A stretch of DNA of 64,000 bases, taken from positions 302,501 to 366,500 of the forward strand of contig CAJNDS010002445.1 in the NCBI GenBank assembly GCA_905221605.1, given 5' to 3'. This DNA comes from Symbiodinium natans. Taxonomy: Eukaryota > Sar > Dinophyceae > Suessiales > Symbiodiniaceae. How positions within the stretch are numbered: the stretch's first letter is position 1; each line of letters begins with the position of its first letter. This document shows, piece after piece, positions 1-10,746 of this stretch. The notes beneath the pieces are model-generated. The model saw only the letters and a list, made by a program, of their open reading frames with translations, did no database searches and was not told the origin of the DNA. The position numbers were made by a program, and so were the translations under genes.

Positions 1-3000
1 CTCAAGATCAGGACCGAGGTGGGTGTGCCCGACTACTCCAACCTGGGAGAGGATGGGCTGCCTCTGCAGTCACGTGGCTGACTCAAAATCTGCACTACGG
101 ATCTTGACCCTAAACCTTAAACCCTAAGTCCTAAAGCCTAAACCCTAAACCCTAAATCCGAAACCCTAAACCCTAAACCCTAAACCCGAAACCCCAAGTG
201 AACACCTATTATTCCAGACCCTCAGGCGCCTTGAAGGGTGTTGCAAGGGAGGGGGGTGAACAAGGCCAGTCCCTCTCCCCCCCGTAGAATTGGATCCACA
301 ACCTAAACCCAAAATGAGGCACTAAGCTGCCAACAATGCCCGACAGTTTTTTCAGGTGAGCTTCACTTCTGGATGTTTTATTGCAACAGGCTGATGGTTT
401 TTCAAGGGGGGGTGGACAGTTGCACAAAGATTTGGGGTTTAGCGTTTATCCCCCCCCCCACCCCGCTCCCCCCCCGCCTAAACCCTAACCCCCCCCCCCC
501 CCCCCCCCAGGTGAGGCCTTGAACCCATATACCCTAAACCCTAACCCTCCCCCCTTCTGGGGCTGCAGGTAACACACGCCTTCTCAGAGGATAGAAGGAA
601 AGCATGGAGGCCCTAGGTCCCCACCCAAACGCTGAAAGACCGGAGGCTCAAGGGTTTAGGATGTAAAGGTTTAGGCTTTTGGGGTTGAGGGGCCCTCAAC
701 CCTTATCCTAAGCCCTAAGCCCTAAACCCTAAACCCTAAACAACCCTAAACCCTAAACCCTAAACCCTAAACCCTAAACCCTAAACCCTAAACCCTAAAC
801 CCTAAACCCTAAACCCTCCAAGACCCTCAACTTCAGACCCTGGATCTCCCCCCCCAACCCCCCGACAACCACATTTTCAGGCTCACCGTGGAACTGGACC
901 CGAAGAAGGCTCTGCCCGCGGAAAGGGTTTAGGGTTTAGGGTTTAGGGTTTAGGGTTTAGGGTTTAGGGTTTTTGGTTTTTGGTTTTTGGTTTTTGGTTT
1001 TTGGTTTTTGGGGCTTGTAGGGTGAAAGGCTTTTGGGGTTTGTAGGGTTTTAAGGTTTGGGGTTTGCGGGGTTTTAGGGTTTGTAGGGTTTTAGGGTTTT
1101 GGCTCTGTCGTTTTAGGGTTTTGGGGTCAGGGTTTCTTGACATCCGGGAAACCCCGGAAACCAGAACCCCCCCAAAAAACTCCTCAAACCCTTCAAACCC
1201 CTTGAGCCTCAATAAGCCTCAAACGCTGTAAACACCCCCCCAGAATCACACACCCTGCGTATTAGGGTGTAGGGCTTGTAAGCCCTCAGTCAAACCCTGA
1301 TCCTATCTGGCCCCTGGTTGGCGGAGTGCTGGCGTTTTTTGCACTCGGCTCACCCCAAACCCTACCAGCCCAACCCTAAAAAACAAAAAGCAACCACAAA
1401 CCCTTGACCCTAAACCCTAGACCTTAAACCCTAAACGCCAAACCCTAGCCCCGAGACAGCACCCCTTCGGATGAGAGACGGCTTCCCTGGCAGTCCTTCT
1501 ACGCGAAGCCTCGAAACCCCTGAAGCGCCCTCACCACCAGAATCGCCTTACCACCGAACCCCGGAACAGCATAATACCTCTACCCCCAAACCTTAAGCCC
1601 CAAACCCCCAAACCCTAACCTCCACTCAAACCCCCAAACCCGAAACTCCAAGGCCGAAACCCAAAACCCCCAAACCCCCTAAACGCCAAGGCCGAAACAC
1701 CCAAAACCCCCCCCCCCCTCCCCCCCCCCCCTCCCCCCCCCCCCCCCCTCCCCCCCCAAATCCCAAACTCCAGGGCCGAAACCCCAAACCCCCAGACCCT
1801 AAACTCCAAGGCCTAAACCCCCACACCCCGAAATTCCACCCCCAAACCCCTAAACCCCTACATCCCCAAATCCCAAACCCCGAAGCCAGGAAGCTGAAAG
1901 GAGTTGGGCGCGGAGGGGGTTTAGGGTTTAGGGTTTAGGGTGTGGAGGACTTCAAGCAGAACGCGCAGCTCTGTTTCAAGCAGGCCCCAACCGGGGCGGA
2001 GGGGGGGGCAGCGGGAGGCTCCAGTTGGGCCTGAGCATGCTGAGGGGCTTTGGGTTTAGGATTTAGGCCCCCAGGGGTTTAGGTTTCGTGCCGCACAGGG
2101 TTTACGGTTCAGGGTTTAGTGCTGCAGGGTTCCCTAAACCCTAAACCCTTAAGACCAGGATAATTTAAAGGTCCCGAAAGGCCCCCGTAAGACCGAAAAG
2201 CCTGCCCCAGAGCCACAAGTTCGATTTTTTGATGTTTCGAAAATCGAACAGCCGAGAATTCGATTTTTCGATGAGCTTTTTTGGTTTCAAGTTTCATGGC
2301 GATTTCTGTTGTTCCTTACCCCGTTCGATTTTGTTTTGATCTGAAATCAAATCTCGGATCGTTCGATTTTCGGCGACTTTGCACGTTTGATTCTTTATCA
2401 ACTTTTTCTTAACAGGATCCCCTGTCTTCTAAGTCTGTCCAGTATCACAACCCTAGCCGCTGCATGCGCGCAGCCAGGTTTTGAGGACGCGCTCTCTGGA
2501 CAGGCAAGGCCGAGTAACGGAAAATGACAAGCAGGACCGGGATGAAGCACGCGGCGTCTAAGCTGCCCGGCCACATTGGCCCATCTCTTGAGGTGCCCTT
2601 CATGGCTGTCTGTCGCCGAGGCTTGCAAAGACGCCTCTCAGGTTTGCAGGCTTCCTGCTACCAGGGCTCGGCGCCAAGTCCTTGCAAGACAGCAATCCAG
2701 ATGGTAAGCCCCAAGCTCAAGTCCTCCACAAGGTGCCCAGAAGTCTCCGCTTGTGGCTTCGAACGACCACTTTCAACGGCGGGTTGAGTGGGGGGATGTG
2801 CCCGAACATTCCCAAACCTTGTTCTTGGGCTTGCGGTTTTGCCTCTCAACGCAGGCAAAAACAAGGTACAAGCAGGCTTTCGCAAAGTCACAAGCGACGA
2901 GACAAGAAAAAGTCACACAAGCGAGGCGGAGAAAAGTCACAAGCGAGTGTAGACCCAATCAAGAAGCCACAAAAACAACAGAGATGCAAAAAGGAAAAAA

Positions 3001-3561
3001 CACACACATGCCCAGCCAAAGAAACAAGCTGACGTACCAACCAAGTGACAACACCCCGTTATGCGTCGGCAAAACCACGGCTGCGAGCTCCATGTTAGCC
3101 AAACCTTCCCCCAAAAAGGGCAAATGCCCTGAAAAGGCCCGACAACATGCTGACAAAAAAGAGCTTGGCACATCCGTACAAATGCCCCTCGTGGTTGCGA
3201 AAAGCGCCCTCATCTGGGGAGCATTTGCGCCCAGTGCTTCTAGCAATTCGTATCCGCCACGAGGCGAGCAGCTCCAGCTGGTCTGGCCCGCTCGGGCGGC
3301 ATGGGCGCACCGCGACGCAGACTGGGAGGCTTTGCAGGGGCTGTCCATCTCGCACCTGACTTTCAGCCCTCCGAAGATTCCTTGCAAGCCCGATCGCTGC
3401 AGCTCAGGTCTGAGAGGCGAATTCGGCCTGGCATGGGCGTCGTAGTGCCTCCACCGAAAAGGATGAGGTTTGTGGAGGGCCCAGGGGGGAGGCGGATGCC
3501 TGCCCCACCGCCAGCCAAGCACGTGCTGCGGGAACCGCCGCCGCCGCCAAAGGCGGCTTGA
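1..3561 (+). CDS. Gene A, 3' part, multi-exon, product unknown
   Basis: I do not recognise this protein. Candidate exons on the + strand are: the first ~45-70 bases (reads LKIRTEVGVPDYSNLGE, open at the window edge), 881-925 (LTVELDPKKALPAE after a CAG acceptor), 1890-1915 (EAERSWAR), 1948-1983, about 2541-2703 (ends CKTAIQM before GTAAGC), and a terminal exon ending at a TGA at 3559-3561. The DNA between them is mostly CCCTAAA/TTTAGGG-like repeat and homopolymer. The terminal exon has a disordered, Pro/Arg-rich composition typical of a protein tail. The grouping into one gene is inferred from shared strand and order; phases between the first exons were not all reconciled, and some exons are probably missing. 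A transcript alignment would settle it. Confidence 0.35.
735..970. repeat. CCCTAAA run, small exon, TTTAGGG run
   Basis: About 80 bp of CCCTAAA (735-815) and about 45 bp of TTTAGGG (926-970) flank the candidate exon 881-925. The exon sits between the two runs in the polarity of a telomere-capped fragment, the first of many such arrangements. A run of TTTTTGG units follows to ~1010. Confidence 0.85.
1690..1760. repeat. Poly-C tract with rare interruptions
   Basis: Runs of C broken by single T residues span about 60 bp inside a degenerate CCCCAAAC region. Long Gly-rich frames on the minus strand here are artefacts of this low complexity. Confidence 0.9.
1948..1983 (+). CDS. Candidate exon of gene A (DFKQNAQLCFKQ)
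   Basis: Twelve open codons follow GTGGAG and end before GCCCC, a GC-type donor of the kind seen in the GH1 gene. TTTAGGG repeats lie just upstream. A short exon call on splice context and peptide character only. Confidence 0.35.
2200..2400. repeat. Degenerate TTCGATTTT repeats
   Basis: The motif TTCGATTTT or close variants occurs about five times in both orientations around 2220, 2260, 2325 and 2362. I see no coding support here. Confidence 0.5.
2541..2703 (+). CDS. Candidate exon of gene A ending at a consensus GTAAGC donor
   Basis: This frame is open through the region and ends ...SCYQGSAPSPCKTAIQM directly before GTAAGC at 2704, one of the few textbook donors in the window. The 5' limit is uncertain; AG dinucleotides at 2648-2649 and 2663-2664 are alternative acceptors. 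The stretch 2400-3560 is free of telomere-like repeat, unlike its surroundings. Confidence 0.35.
3403..3561 (+). CDS. Terminal exon of gene A, Pro/Arg-rich C-terminus
   Basis: After an AG acceptor at 3401-3402 or 3406-3407 the frame reads RSERRIRPGMGVVVPPPKR, then Gly/Arg and Ala/Pro-rich segments, and closes with REPPPPPKAA and a TGA at 3559-3561. The composition (runs of Pro, basic residues, no hydrophobic core) suggests a disordered C-terminal tail. An overlapping minus-strand frame of 167 codons (3363-3866) is read as a shadow. Confidence 0.45.
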   Translation, partial: LRSERRIRPGMGVVVPPPKRMRFVEGPGGRRMPAPPPAKHVLREPPPPPKAA

Positions 3562-3950
3562 GGGGTAATGGAAAAGACCGATGACAGAGATGCTTCTCGT
3601 TTGTACTTTTGGCTAATTAAATTATTCATGCAGTTCATGCAATTTGTCATCTGTTGGGTCTTACAAACGCAACCATTACACATTTCCGGCGAAAATGCGT
3701 CTCTTTTCGCTCTTACACAGGTGGTGGCTTTTTCAAACAACTCGCTCAGCTGGGAGCACAGGTTGTGGTTGTTGAAGCAAATTGTTGTGGCTTTGTCGAG
3801 CAACCTGTCCGCGATGCTTCCTGTGTTAGACATGCCCAAAACCTGCCGTGCAAACTCTGTGCGCACAACAGCCCGGAGCCTTACACCCTACACCCTAAAC
3901 CCTACACCCTAAACCCTGAACCTCTCTATCATATATTATTTAAACTTTAA
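3562..3950. other. Intergenic or 3' untranslated stretch after gene A
   Basis: No convincing exon is seen. The sequence is AT-richer than the exons, frames on both strands are short, and it ends in ACCCTAAACCC-type repeats near 3895-3920. Confidence 0.5.
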
Positions 3951-3952
3951 TG

Positions 3953-4145
3953 GCTTCGTGGTTCAAGGCCAGTCGTTCGTGGTTCAAGGCCAATCGTTCG
4001 TGGTTCAATGCCAATCGTTCGTGGTTGAAGGCAAGCCGTTGGTTTTTGCGTTGAACCACGAATTCTTCGTGGTTCAAGGCCATTTGTTCGTTCAAGGCCA
4101 GTCGTTCGTGGTTCAAGGCCAACTGTTCGTGCTTCAAGGCCAATT
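3953..4145 (+). repeat. 21-bp minisatellite, potential VVQGQSF heptapeptide repeat
   Basis: About nine imperfect copies of TTCGTGGTTCAAGGCCAATCG are arranged head to tail, with one inverted or diverged copy near 4040-4070. Since 21 is a multiple of 3, the frame stays open and would encode repeated VVQGQSF. No flanking exon supports translation. Confidence 0.75.
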
Positions 4146-4339
4146 CGTGCCCAAGGCCTGGGGTTTAGGGTTTTAGGGCCGGAAGGCCTGGGGCCTGGGG
4201 TCTAGGGTTTCAAGGCCTCAAGGCCTGGTGTTTTGGCCTGGGGTTTAGGGTCCCAGGGCCTCAAAGTTTGGGGATCAGGGTCTGAGGGCCTCAAGGCCCC
4301 TCAAGGCCTGGGTTTAGGGTTTCAGAACCGTGAGCAAGG

Positions 4340-4975
4340 CAATCCGTCGTGTGTTGTACAAGGGTGGGGAGGGGATTGTCCGAGTGCCCACATCGCAGGT
4401 TTGAGGCTATGAAGTACAGCTAAGAAAGCAAGGGTTAGGTCTGGCTGATGTTCGAGGCAAGAAAACGGGCCCCAAAAAAGTCCCGCAACATATCGGCTCC
4501 TGTCTCAGCCAAACTCGACAAGAAACAGGCCCAAAACAATCCTGTAACGAGGTTAACAAAATTAGGTTTTGTTTGTGTCCGTGCGTTTCAAGGCTAAGGC
4601 AGCGCGCAAGAGATGCAGAGGCAGTGGCAGAAGTTGAGGCTCACAATATTAGGTGTTTATTTGTGTTAATTTCAAGGCAAAGGCATCGCGCAAGAGATGC
4701 AATGACAAGAACATGAGTTTAAAACAATTTGGTGTTTTTTGGTGTCCGCTCTTTCCACCATAGGTGCTTAAAGAGCGAATTTTAAAGGTACAGCTTGAAC
4801 GACAAGGTATGAGCTATGAGCAATTCGAAGCTGTATCCCTTTGTTGTATGCTTGGAGTAATACTTTGTATTTTCTCAATGTTATGGGATTCTCTGGGTGG
4901 GTGGGTGTTATATATCAGAGCCGTCAATATAACTTTGTGATTAACCTGCCCGATCCGGAGCTGCTGAACCTAAAC
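4340..4975. other. Non-coding stretch with a diverged direct duplication
   Basis: No gene is seen. A block of about 90 bp around GGCA(A/G)CGCGCAAGAGATGCA occurs twice (about 4560-4640 and 4655-4740) with clear divergence. The rest is unremarkable. Confidence 0.4.
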
Positions 4976-4977
4976 CC

Positions 4978-5117
4978 CAAACCCTAAACCCCAAACCCCA
5001 AACCCCAAACCCCAAACCCCAAACCCCAAACCCCAAACCCCAAACCCCAAACCCCAAACCCTAAACCCTAAACCCTAAACCCTAAACCCTAAACCCTAAA
5101 CCCTAAACCCTAAACCC
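4978..5117. repeat. CCCCAAA array passing into CCCTAAA array
   Basis: About eleven CCCCAAA-type units are followed by about nine CCCTAAA units with a sharp switch near 5060. The array ends 35 bp before the acceptor of a candidate exon at 5153. The homogeneous blocks suggest local expansion of a variant unit. Confidence 0.9.
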
Positions 5118-5152
5118 TTTAGTGCAGACCCTTGGCCCTCAAAACCTTACAG

Positions 5153-5200
5153 GCGGGGAAGATTGACAGGGGCATCGCCAAGTGCACTCCTTTGCTGGAG
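5153..5200 (+). CDS. Candidate exon (AGKIDRGIAKCTPLLE)
   Basis: Sixteen open codons lie between a TTACAG acceptor and a GACCAC border (GA-type donor). It is preceded by a CCCTAAA array and followed by AAAGGGTTTAGG, the same setting as the GH1 exons. Not matched to a family. It may be the first visible exon of the gene or genes spanning 5-18 kb. Confidence 0.5.
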
Positions 5201-5957
5201 GACCACCCGAAACCAAAAAAGATCCCCAAACCCTTAAAAGGGTTTAGGTTTTTACCTTTATGTATATAACTCTTAAATGGGTTTAGATAGGGTTTTACCT
5301 TTATGTATATATTCATGTATATGGATATATATATATATATATATATGCAGTATATGGACCAATGTTGCGGGCCAATGTCCCGAATAATTCCCACATTGCC
5401 CCAAAGACAAATGGGTTTCTGACATTGGGGTTTAGGAATTCGGGTTGGTCCCCCTAAACCCTGAACCCTAAGCCCTCAGCCCTCAGCCCTCAGCCCTAAA
5501 CCCTAGCCCTTAACCCTGAACCCGAAACCCTCGCTAGAAGGGGAAAAATCGTCTCCTTTTAGTGGGGGTGGGGGGGGGTTAGGGGCGGACCTTCCTTGAA
5601 GCTGTAATCACTTCTCCTTAGTATTAAACCCCTGCCTACCCCCTCATATTAAATACTCCCATTATAGTCATATTAGACCGTATGGGGATCATGTAATATT
5701 AGGTTGAATACTGGGGAGAAAGGGATTAAGGTGGGTGTTCGAGATTAGGGCCCCTAGCTTCGGTAATTTCTTGATATAACATGAGAGGTGTCGCCTTATC
5801 CATAAAGAGGGTTGCTAGAGCCAGGGTCCTTGTTTCGGGCAGTTGTAACTCAACCAAAGTCCCCTAATCCTCCATGTGCCCGAACGCGCCGTGAAGCCTC
5901 AAATCCGATTTGGGGTTTGAGGTTGAGGTTTTAGGGTTTCGGGTTCGACCGTTCAAG

Positions 5958-6009
5958 GAGCAGGAGCGGGAGCTGAAGCGCTGGAAAGCGGAGCTGCAGA
6001 AGATTGAAG
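5958..6009 (+). CDS. Candidate coiled-coil exon (EQERELKRWKAELQKIE)
   Basis: After CAAG the frame gives a charged heptad-like helix, EQERELKRWKAELQKIE, ending before a GCCGCG border (GC-type donor). A helix or coiled coil is likely. A further short candidate follows at 6234-6261 after GCTGCAG and before GTGGGG. Confidence 0.5.
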
Positions 6010-6229
6010 GCCGCGCCCTAAACCTGGAATCCTAATCAATAAGCCCCAAGCCCTCAATGTCTAGGACTCCGGTCGTTCCAGGGGCAGGTTGATTTACAGG
6101 GACCAGCCTGTCAGGATTTATTTCGGGTGTTTCGGTTTGAGGAAAACCGCAGCTGGGCTGCTGGTAGTTTTTGCAAGTTAGGGTCCCTCCCTTTTTATAT
6201 ACCGGTGCCGTCTGCTATAGGGGAGCGCT

Positions 6230-6610
6230 GCAGGATCGGCTGAGGAAGGTTCAACAGCGAGGTGGGGCCAATGGGAATGTGGGCGGTGGCAGCACCTGAA
6301 TGTGTGCAGGCCCAACGGAGCGTTTCATGCATCCTTGGTGCACACGCATCGGGCTGCAGCGTTGGCAGGCGGATGTGTCGGCTTGCGTGTGAGGAGGGCG
6401 GTGACAGCACCAACGTCTGGCTCAGGAAGGTTCACCGCTATTGTTGCAGCGTTGGCGGGAGGATCTGTTGCGGCGCGGGACAGGCCATGTAAGGGCGGTG
6501 ACCCTACGTCCAGGTTCAGCTGAGTGCATCTTACACAGCGCTTTTGCTACGGTCCTGCTGGACGTGGGGCGACCTTCGTCTTGGCGGTGACAGCAGCTGT
6601 ATCCGGCGCC
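6230..6610. repeat. Degenerate ~110-bp GC-rich repeats
   Basis: Variants of GCAGCGTTGGCAGGCGGAT, GGGCGGTGACAGCA and CAGGAAGGTTCA recur two or three times. The open frames here have Cys/Arg-rich, low-quality translations, so I treat the block as repeat rather than gene. Confidence 0.4.
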
Positions 6611-6792
6611 GGCTGGGACAAACGGGAGTGTTCTTAACTTTTAGTCCTAATTACTAGCAATTATGTGTGGTTAAGTGTTTTTGCTTGGCAACGGCCATTG
6701 CCCAGAAGTTTACAATCCAGGTGCCAGCATAAACCCTAAAACCCTAAATTGCGTGGCTCTTAAAGTCGTGAGATGTCGTTCGCTTTTGGCAG

Positions 6793-6860
6793 GTCTGCGC
6801 AGTACTGTGGCAGGCGAAGCAGACGAGGAGGAATCGGTCTTCGACCAGGCAGAGCCTTAA
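6793..6860 (+). CDS. Candidate acidic exon, possible C-terminus
   Basis: After GGCAG the frame reads GLRSTVAGEADEEESVFDQ and then AEP and a TAA at 6858-6860. The acidic stretch is plausible protein, but alternative acceptors in other frames exist (6814) and a GC donor could lie after the Gln codon. It lies between CCCTAAA-like flanks. Confidence 0.3.
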
Positions 6861-7422
6861 CACCCAAGCCCTAAACCCTAAACCCGAAACCCAAAAAACT
6901 CAGCTTGAGGTAGGTGGTGGAGGAGTGTGCATAGTAGGGTGAGGGGTGTAGAGGGTGGGCCGCAGGGGAGTTGCGCCGTGCATGTGTAGGGGTAGTGCAG
7001 GCGGTGGGCTGCAGAGGTGCAAAGTGTCGAGGTCTAAGGGGGTGCGTGGGGTGCAGGGGGTGTCGGGGGTGAGGAGGTGTCGGGGTAGGGGTATAAGGGG
7101 GGGTGTAGGGGAGGAATTCATCCCACCCCCCCCCCCCCTATTTTGGAGTACGGGCTGCATGTATAGGTGCTCAAGCTCAAACTCAAATTCTCGAAAGGGA
7201 AACATGGAACCCCCACACGACAGCCCAAATACATAGTCTTCTTGAGTCGTTGTCGGATGTAACCCTTATGCAGTCTCCTACAAGGGCGGCTGTCCCGTGA
7301 GGGGTTCCTTCTTTTCCTCCTAAAAATATTGCCTTAGACAGCTGGAGTTTAGTCTGAATTTCGGAAGAAAGAAGGGTTCTATAAGGGGAGGGACTCTGCC
7401 CACCTGAAATTGCCCTTTGCAG

Positions 7423-7482
7423 GCGTTGCCCTTGTACCAAGAGCTTTGCGAGCAACGTTACATCAGGACTGCACCGGTTGCT
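7423..7482 (+). CDS. Candidate exon with textbook splice sites (ALPLYQELCEQRY...)
   Basis: Exactly 20 codons, ALPLYQELCEQRY then IRTAPVA, lie between TTTGCAG and GTAAGT. Both borders match the general eukaryotic consensus, which is unusual here. No family recognised. Confidence 0.6.
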
Positions 7483-8212
7483 GTAAGTGGTCAGCCCTAC
7501 ACACCCAAGATCCTGCTTAGCCCTAAGCCGGAAGCCCGAAGCCACCCCCAAAATGATTTGAGGACTTGGGTCCCGGACTCGTGTTTCGAGTTTGGGGTTG
7601 GGGGGGGGGGGGGCGCAAGGCTACCGCACACTGCAATTCGGTAGCGAAGCCCCGTCATTTGCACGCGGGGCGGTTTCGGACAGCCTTTAAGTCGAATCAA
7701 AAACATGGAACAAGCCAACCCCTAAGCCAGACTCCTTCTCGGGCTGTGGTATCAGGTTTTAGGCTTTAGGCTTTAGGGTTTAGGGTTTCGGGTTTAGGGT
7801 TTGGAGTACGTAACCCGTTTCAGAAAGGGACCTCATTCTTGAGAGCTGACCCTCCAGGCATGGCTGGTCGTGGGAGTGCGGTGGGGGAAGTGATGGATTG
7901 TGCAGTGTAGCGCTTGGCATTTCACCCTAAAACCCGAAGCCCGAAAACCCCAAAGCCAGAAACCTCAACCCTGAACCCTGAACCCTAAACCCTAAACCCT
8001 AATCCCTAAACCCAAATCCCTAAACCCTAAACCCTAAACCCTCCTAAGCCGCAAGCCTGAAGGGTTTGTGCCTCAGCGGTGTTGTTCTCCTTGCCGCGGC
8101 CGGTGGCAGCTACCCAACACTTGACATGCATGGGCCCCCTGACCATGAACCCTAAACCGTAAACCCTAGACCCTAGACCCTAAACCCTAAACCCTAAAAA
8201 CGCTGCACGCAG

Positions 8213-8261
8213 GAAGCCCAAAGTCAAGGCTGCCGCCCGCGCAAATCAGGAGGACGATTTT
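8213..8261 (+). CDS. Candidate exon (KPKVKAAARANQEDDF)
   Basis: One base plus 16 codons follow CACGCAG and end before GTTTGG. The peptide is basic then acidic and helix-prone. CCCTAAA repeats lie upstream and an AGGGTTTGG-type run downstream. Confidence 0.5.
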
Positions 8262-8533
8262 GTTTGGCTCAGGGTTTGGCTTTTGAGGTTTGAGCCAGAG
8301 CCCCCGGAAATCCCGAAATCCAGTCCTTTGACCCCAAGCGCGAAACCCTAAACCGTAAACCCTAAACCCTAAACCCTAAACCCTAAACCCTCAAGCCCCC
8401 TGTAACTTGAAATTATTAAGGAAAAAATCTAAAAAACGAAACTCCTTGAAACTCCTCGAAACTTCCCCGGACCTGAACCCTTACTAATTTCAATAAACCC
8501 TAAACCCTAAGCCGTAAGCAGCCAATTGGCGAG

Positions 8534-8572
8534 GAGACAGAGGAGCAAAAGTGGAGGCGGAAGTATGGGAAG
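8534..8572 (+). CDS. Candidate exon (ETEEQKWRRKYGK)
   Basis: Thirteen codons lie between GGCGAG and GCCCAG (GC-type donor). The composition is charged, like neighbouring candidate exons. Upstream is CCCTAAA; downstream is also CCCTAAA, so the usual inverted flanking is absent here. Confidence 0.45.
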
Positions 8573-9003
8573 GCCCAGCCTGGAGCAATGATGTTGTGCC
8601 CTAAGCCCTAAACCCTAAACCCTAAATGGTGGCCTAATGTCGGGCTTTCCGCAAAAAGTGGGGCACCTACTTGGGTCGGAAGCCACAACTTTTAGGGTTT
8701 AGGGTCTGTAAGGCAGTTGGGGAGCTAATGTAGTAACTACCGTTGAAATCTTGGGTTTAAGAATTCCGGTCTAGGGTTCGGAGTTTAGGCCTTCAGGGTT
8801 TTAGGGTTTTAGGGTTTTCTTCATTTGTCATGATGGCAGAACCAAGCCTGCTGCAATTGAAAAACCTCAACCCTGAACCCCCTATGAAAACGGCCGCAGG
8901 ACGTGGACCGTTTCGTTTCCCCTAACGGCCACGAAGTGTTGGCTGGCAGATCAGCCAGGCAGGCTCTCTTTCTTGCTCTTTCGGTTACAAAATTTAGAGT
9001 TTG

Positions 9004-9106
9004 CTTGAAGGTCCATGAGTACTTATATAGCAGCCTTAAGCCCTAAACCCTAAACCCTAAACCCTAAACCCTACACCCCACTTCTGGCAACCCATGAACC
9101 TTCAAG
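9004..9106. mobile_element. MITE-like element with CCCTAAA repeats inside
   Basis: Terminal inverted repeats CTTGAAGGTCCATGAGT and CCCATGAACCTTCAAG bound about 103 bp, and the symmetry extends outward as TTGC/GCAA. The centre holds about five CCCTAAA units instead of the AT-rich core seen in the complete copy at 26050. No transposase is encoded. Confidence 0.7.
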
Positions 9107-9136
9107 CAAGGATGAAAGGGTCGAGGGTCCCCGCAG

Positions 9137-9172
9137 AAGATTTTCCATGCTTTCGCCTAGAGAGGTCAGCGA
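9137..9172 (+). CDS. Candidate micro-exon (RFSMLSPREVSE)
   Basis: A 36-bp open segment lies between CCGCAG and GTAAGT, so both borders are consensus. The peptide is too short to assign. Confidence 0.4.
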
Positions 9173-9404
9173 GTAAGTAAGGAAGGCTTTTTACCCTACA
9201 CCCTAACCCTAAACCCTCAACACTACACCCTAAACCCTAATCCGGCTTCAGGGCTCAGGGTTTAGGGCTTTAGGTGGGGCCCCAGGGTTCAAGGTTCATG
9301 TAGGGTTTTAGGGTGTGGGGCTTCAGGGCTTTAGCCCCTTCGGGGCCTAGGGGCCGAGGGTTTAGGGTTTGGGGTGCAGGGTGCAGGGTTTAGGGTTCAG
9401 GTAC

Positions 9405-9471
9405 CTTGGCGAACGTTATAATACAAGTTACCTAAGTAGCCCTACTTCTAACGACCCATGAACCTTCAAGG
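9405..9471. mobile_element. Right half of the MITE-like family
   Basis: The segment ending CTTCTAACGACCCATGAACCTTCAAG matches the right terminal repeat of the element at 26050-26164. The left end is not clear. Confidence 0.5.
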
Positions 9472-9863
9472 AAATCCGCAACTGGCGTGCCCAAAGTGGT
9501 GCCACTTAACCCTAAACTCTGAACGTTCCTGAAGTCCAGCAATGGTTGCCTGTTGTGCTTAATAGCTGAGTGAGCACACTTCACACTTTTTGGGATCTAT
9601 AGAACTGAAAGTGTACACGTTTTTTGGGGCTTCTGAACTCAGCAACTAAGTGTGGGTTCTTGTTGTACTACGCCTCTGGTAGCTCATCTCAGAGACTCCC
9701 GCTCCTTTCATTGCCATTGAAATCCCAAATCGGTTTTTAGTAAAGCTCGTTTATTCAGAGGCGTTATAGACTCCGGAGTGGGTTTAGGGTTTAGGTTTAG
9801 GGTTTTTTAGGGTTTTTAGGGTTTAGGGTTTAGGGTTTGGGGTTTAGGGCTAGCACCTGTCAG

Positions 9864-9923
9864 TGCGAATGAGCGGGTCTCCTTCGAGCTGACCTTCAAG
9901 GACGCGCTGTGGTCGGGCTCCAA
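9864..9923 (+). CDS. Candidate exon (ANERVSFELTFKDALWSGSK)
   Basis: Following CTGTCAG the frame gives ANERVSFELTFKDALW and SGS before AAGCTTG (GC-type donor if AA ends the exon). It looks like structured protein, with alternating hydrophobic residues. TTTAGGG lies on both sides. Confidence 0.5.
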
Positions 9924-10382
9924 GCTTGTAGTGCCTGGTCCCCGGTTTAGGTTTTAGGTTTTGGGTTTTGGGTTTTGGGTTTTGGGTTTTAGGTTTTTAG
10001 TATAGGGTTAGGGTTTGGATTCTGGGGTTTAGGGTTTAGGGTTTTATGGTTTAGGGTCCCATGCCACGAAGAACATAGAGGACATGCAGGCACTCCACTG
10101 AAGAAGCGCGGGCTTACTATTTAGGCAGTGTCTAGGGGTCTGCAGCATGTGTAGCTGCTTCCGTTGATCCAGACTCACCCGTTCTTCTATTCGTCCTTGT
10201 AGCTCTGAGACTGGGCAGAGTCGACTCGGAAAACTACGAAGCGCAGCTCGAACCCCCCTAAGTCCCGTTCTGTACCCAAGTTCAGCTGAGGCACCTCCGT
10301 TCTTTAAAATTGGTTAAGGGTTCTGGAAACTTGCTGGAGCATGGCTGTTCATTTCTGTCCGCGTGTGATGCGATTGCCGCAG

Positions 10383-10514
10383 GTTCGTGCACTGGCAGTC
10401 TCGGCTCAAGACAAGTTTCACCGTTACCTGTGGTCCTGCGCATTGCGCATGGGCTACAGCAAAGAGAAGGACAAAGAGCAATCCCAGGCGGACTTGCTCA
10501 GAGCCCGCGGTGAT
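10383..10514 (+). CDS. Candidate exon, 44 codons (VRALAVSAQDKFHRYLW...)
   Basis: The exon opens after GCCGCAG and reads VRALAVSAQDKFHRYLW, then SCALRMGYSKEKDKEQSQAD and LLRARGD, ending before GTGCGG in phase 0. The next candidate exons (10747-10815 and 10874-10944) continue in the same phase. A second frame across the segment is also open, so the reading is not certain. No family recognised. Confidence 0.5.
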
Positions 10515-10746
10515 GTGCGGCAGACCACCGTCTGCTTCCAAGTGAGGCGCGTGCTTGAAAAGTCTACATATTCTGCAGGACATCCAGCTAACGGAGTAGG
10601 GTTTATAGGCTTCAGGGCTTAGAGTAGATGCCTGCTTACTACTTACCCTAAACCCTAAACCCTAAACCCTAAACCCTAAACCCTAAACCCTAAACCCTAA
10701 ACCCTAAACCCCTGCATTCCTCTGTCGTGGAGATTCCCCCACACAG

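Noticed and set aside
964-1212. Minus-strand frames rich in KPQTLKP and similar across the window
   Set aside because: They are translations of degenerate TTTAGGG/CCCTAAA repeats and have no other support.
2753-3445. 230-codon + strand frame
   Set aside because: It has low-complexity, Lys/Gln-rich translation without a recognisable domain; other frames are also open here. It may contain part of an exon but I cannot support it as a gene.
3363-3866. 167-codon minus-strand frame
   Set aside because: It overlaps the better supported Pro-rich terminal exon of gene A and has no splice or family support.
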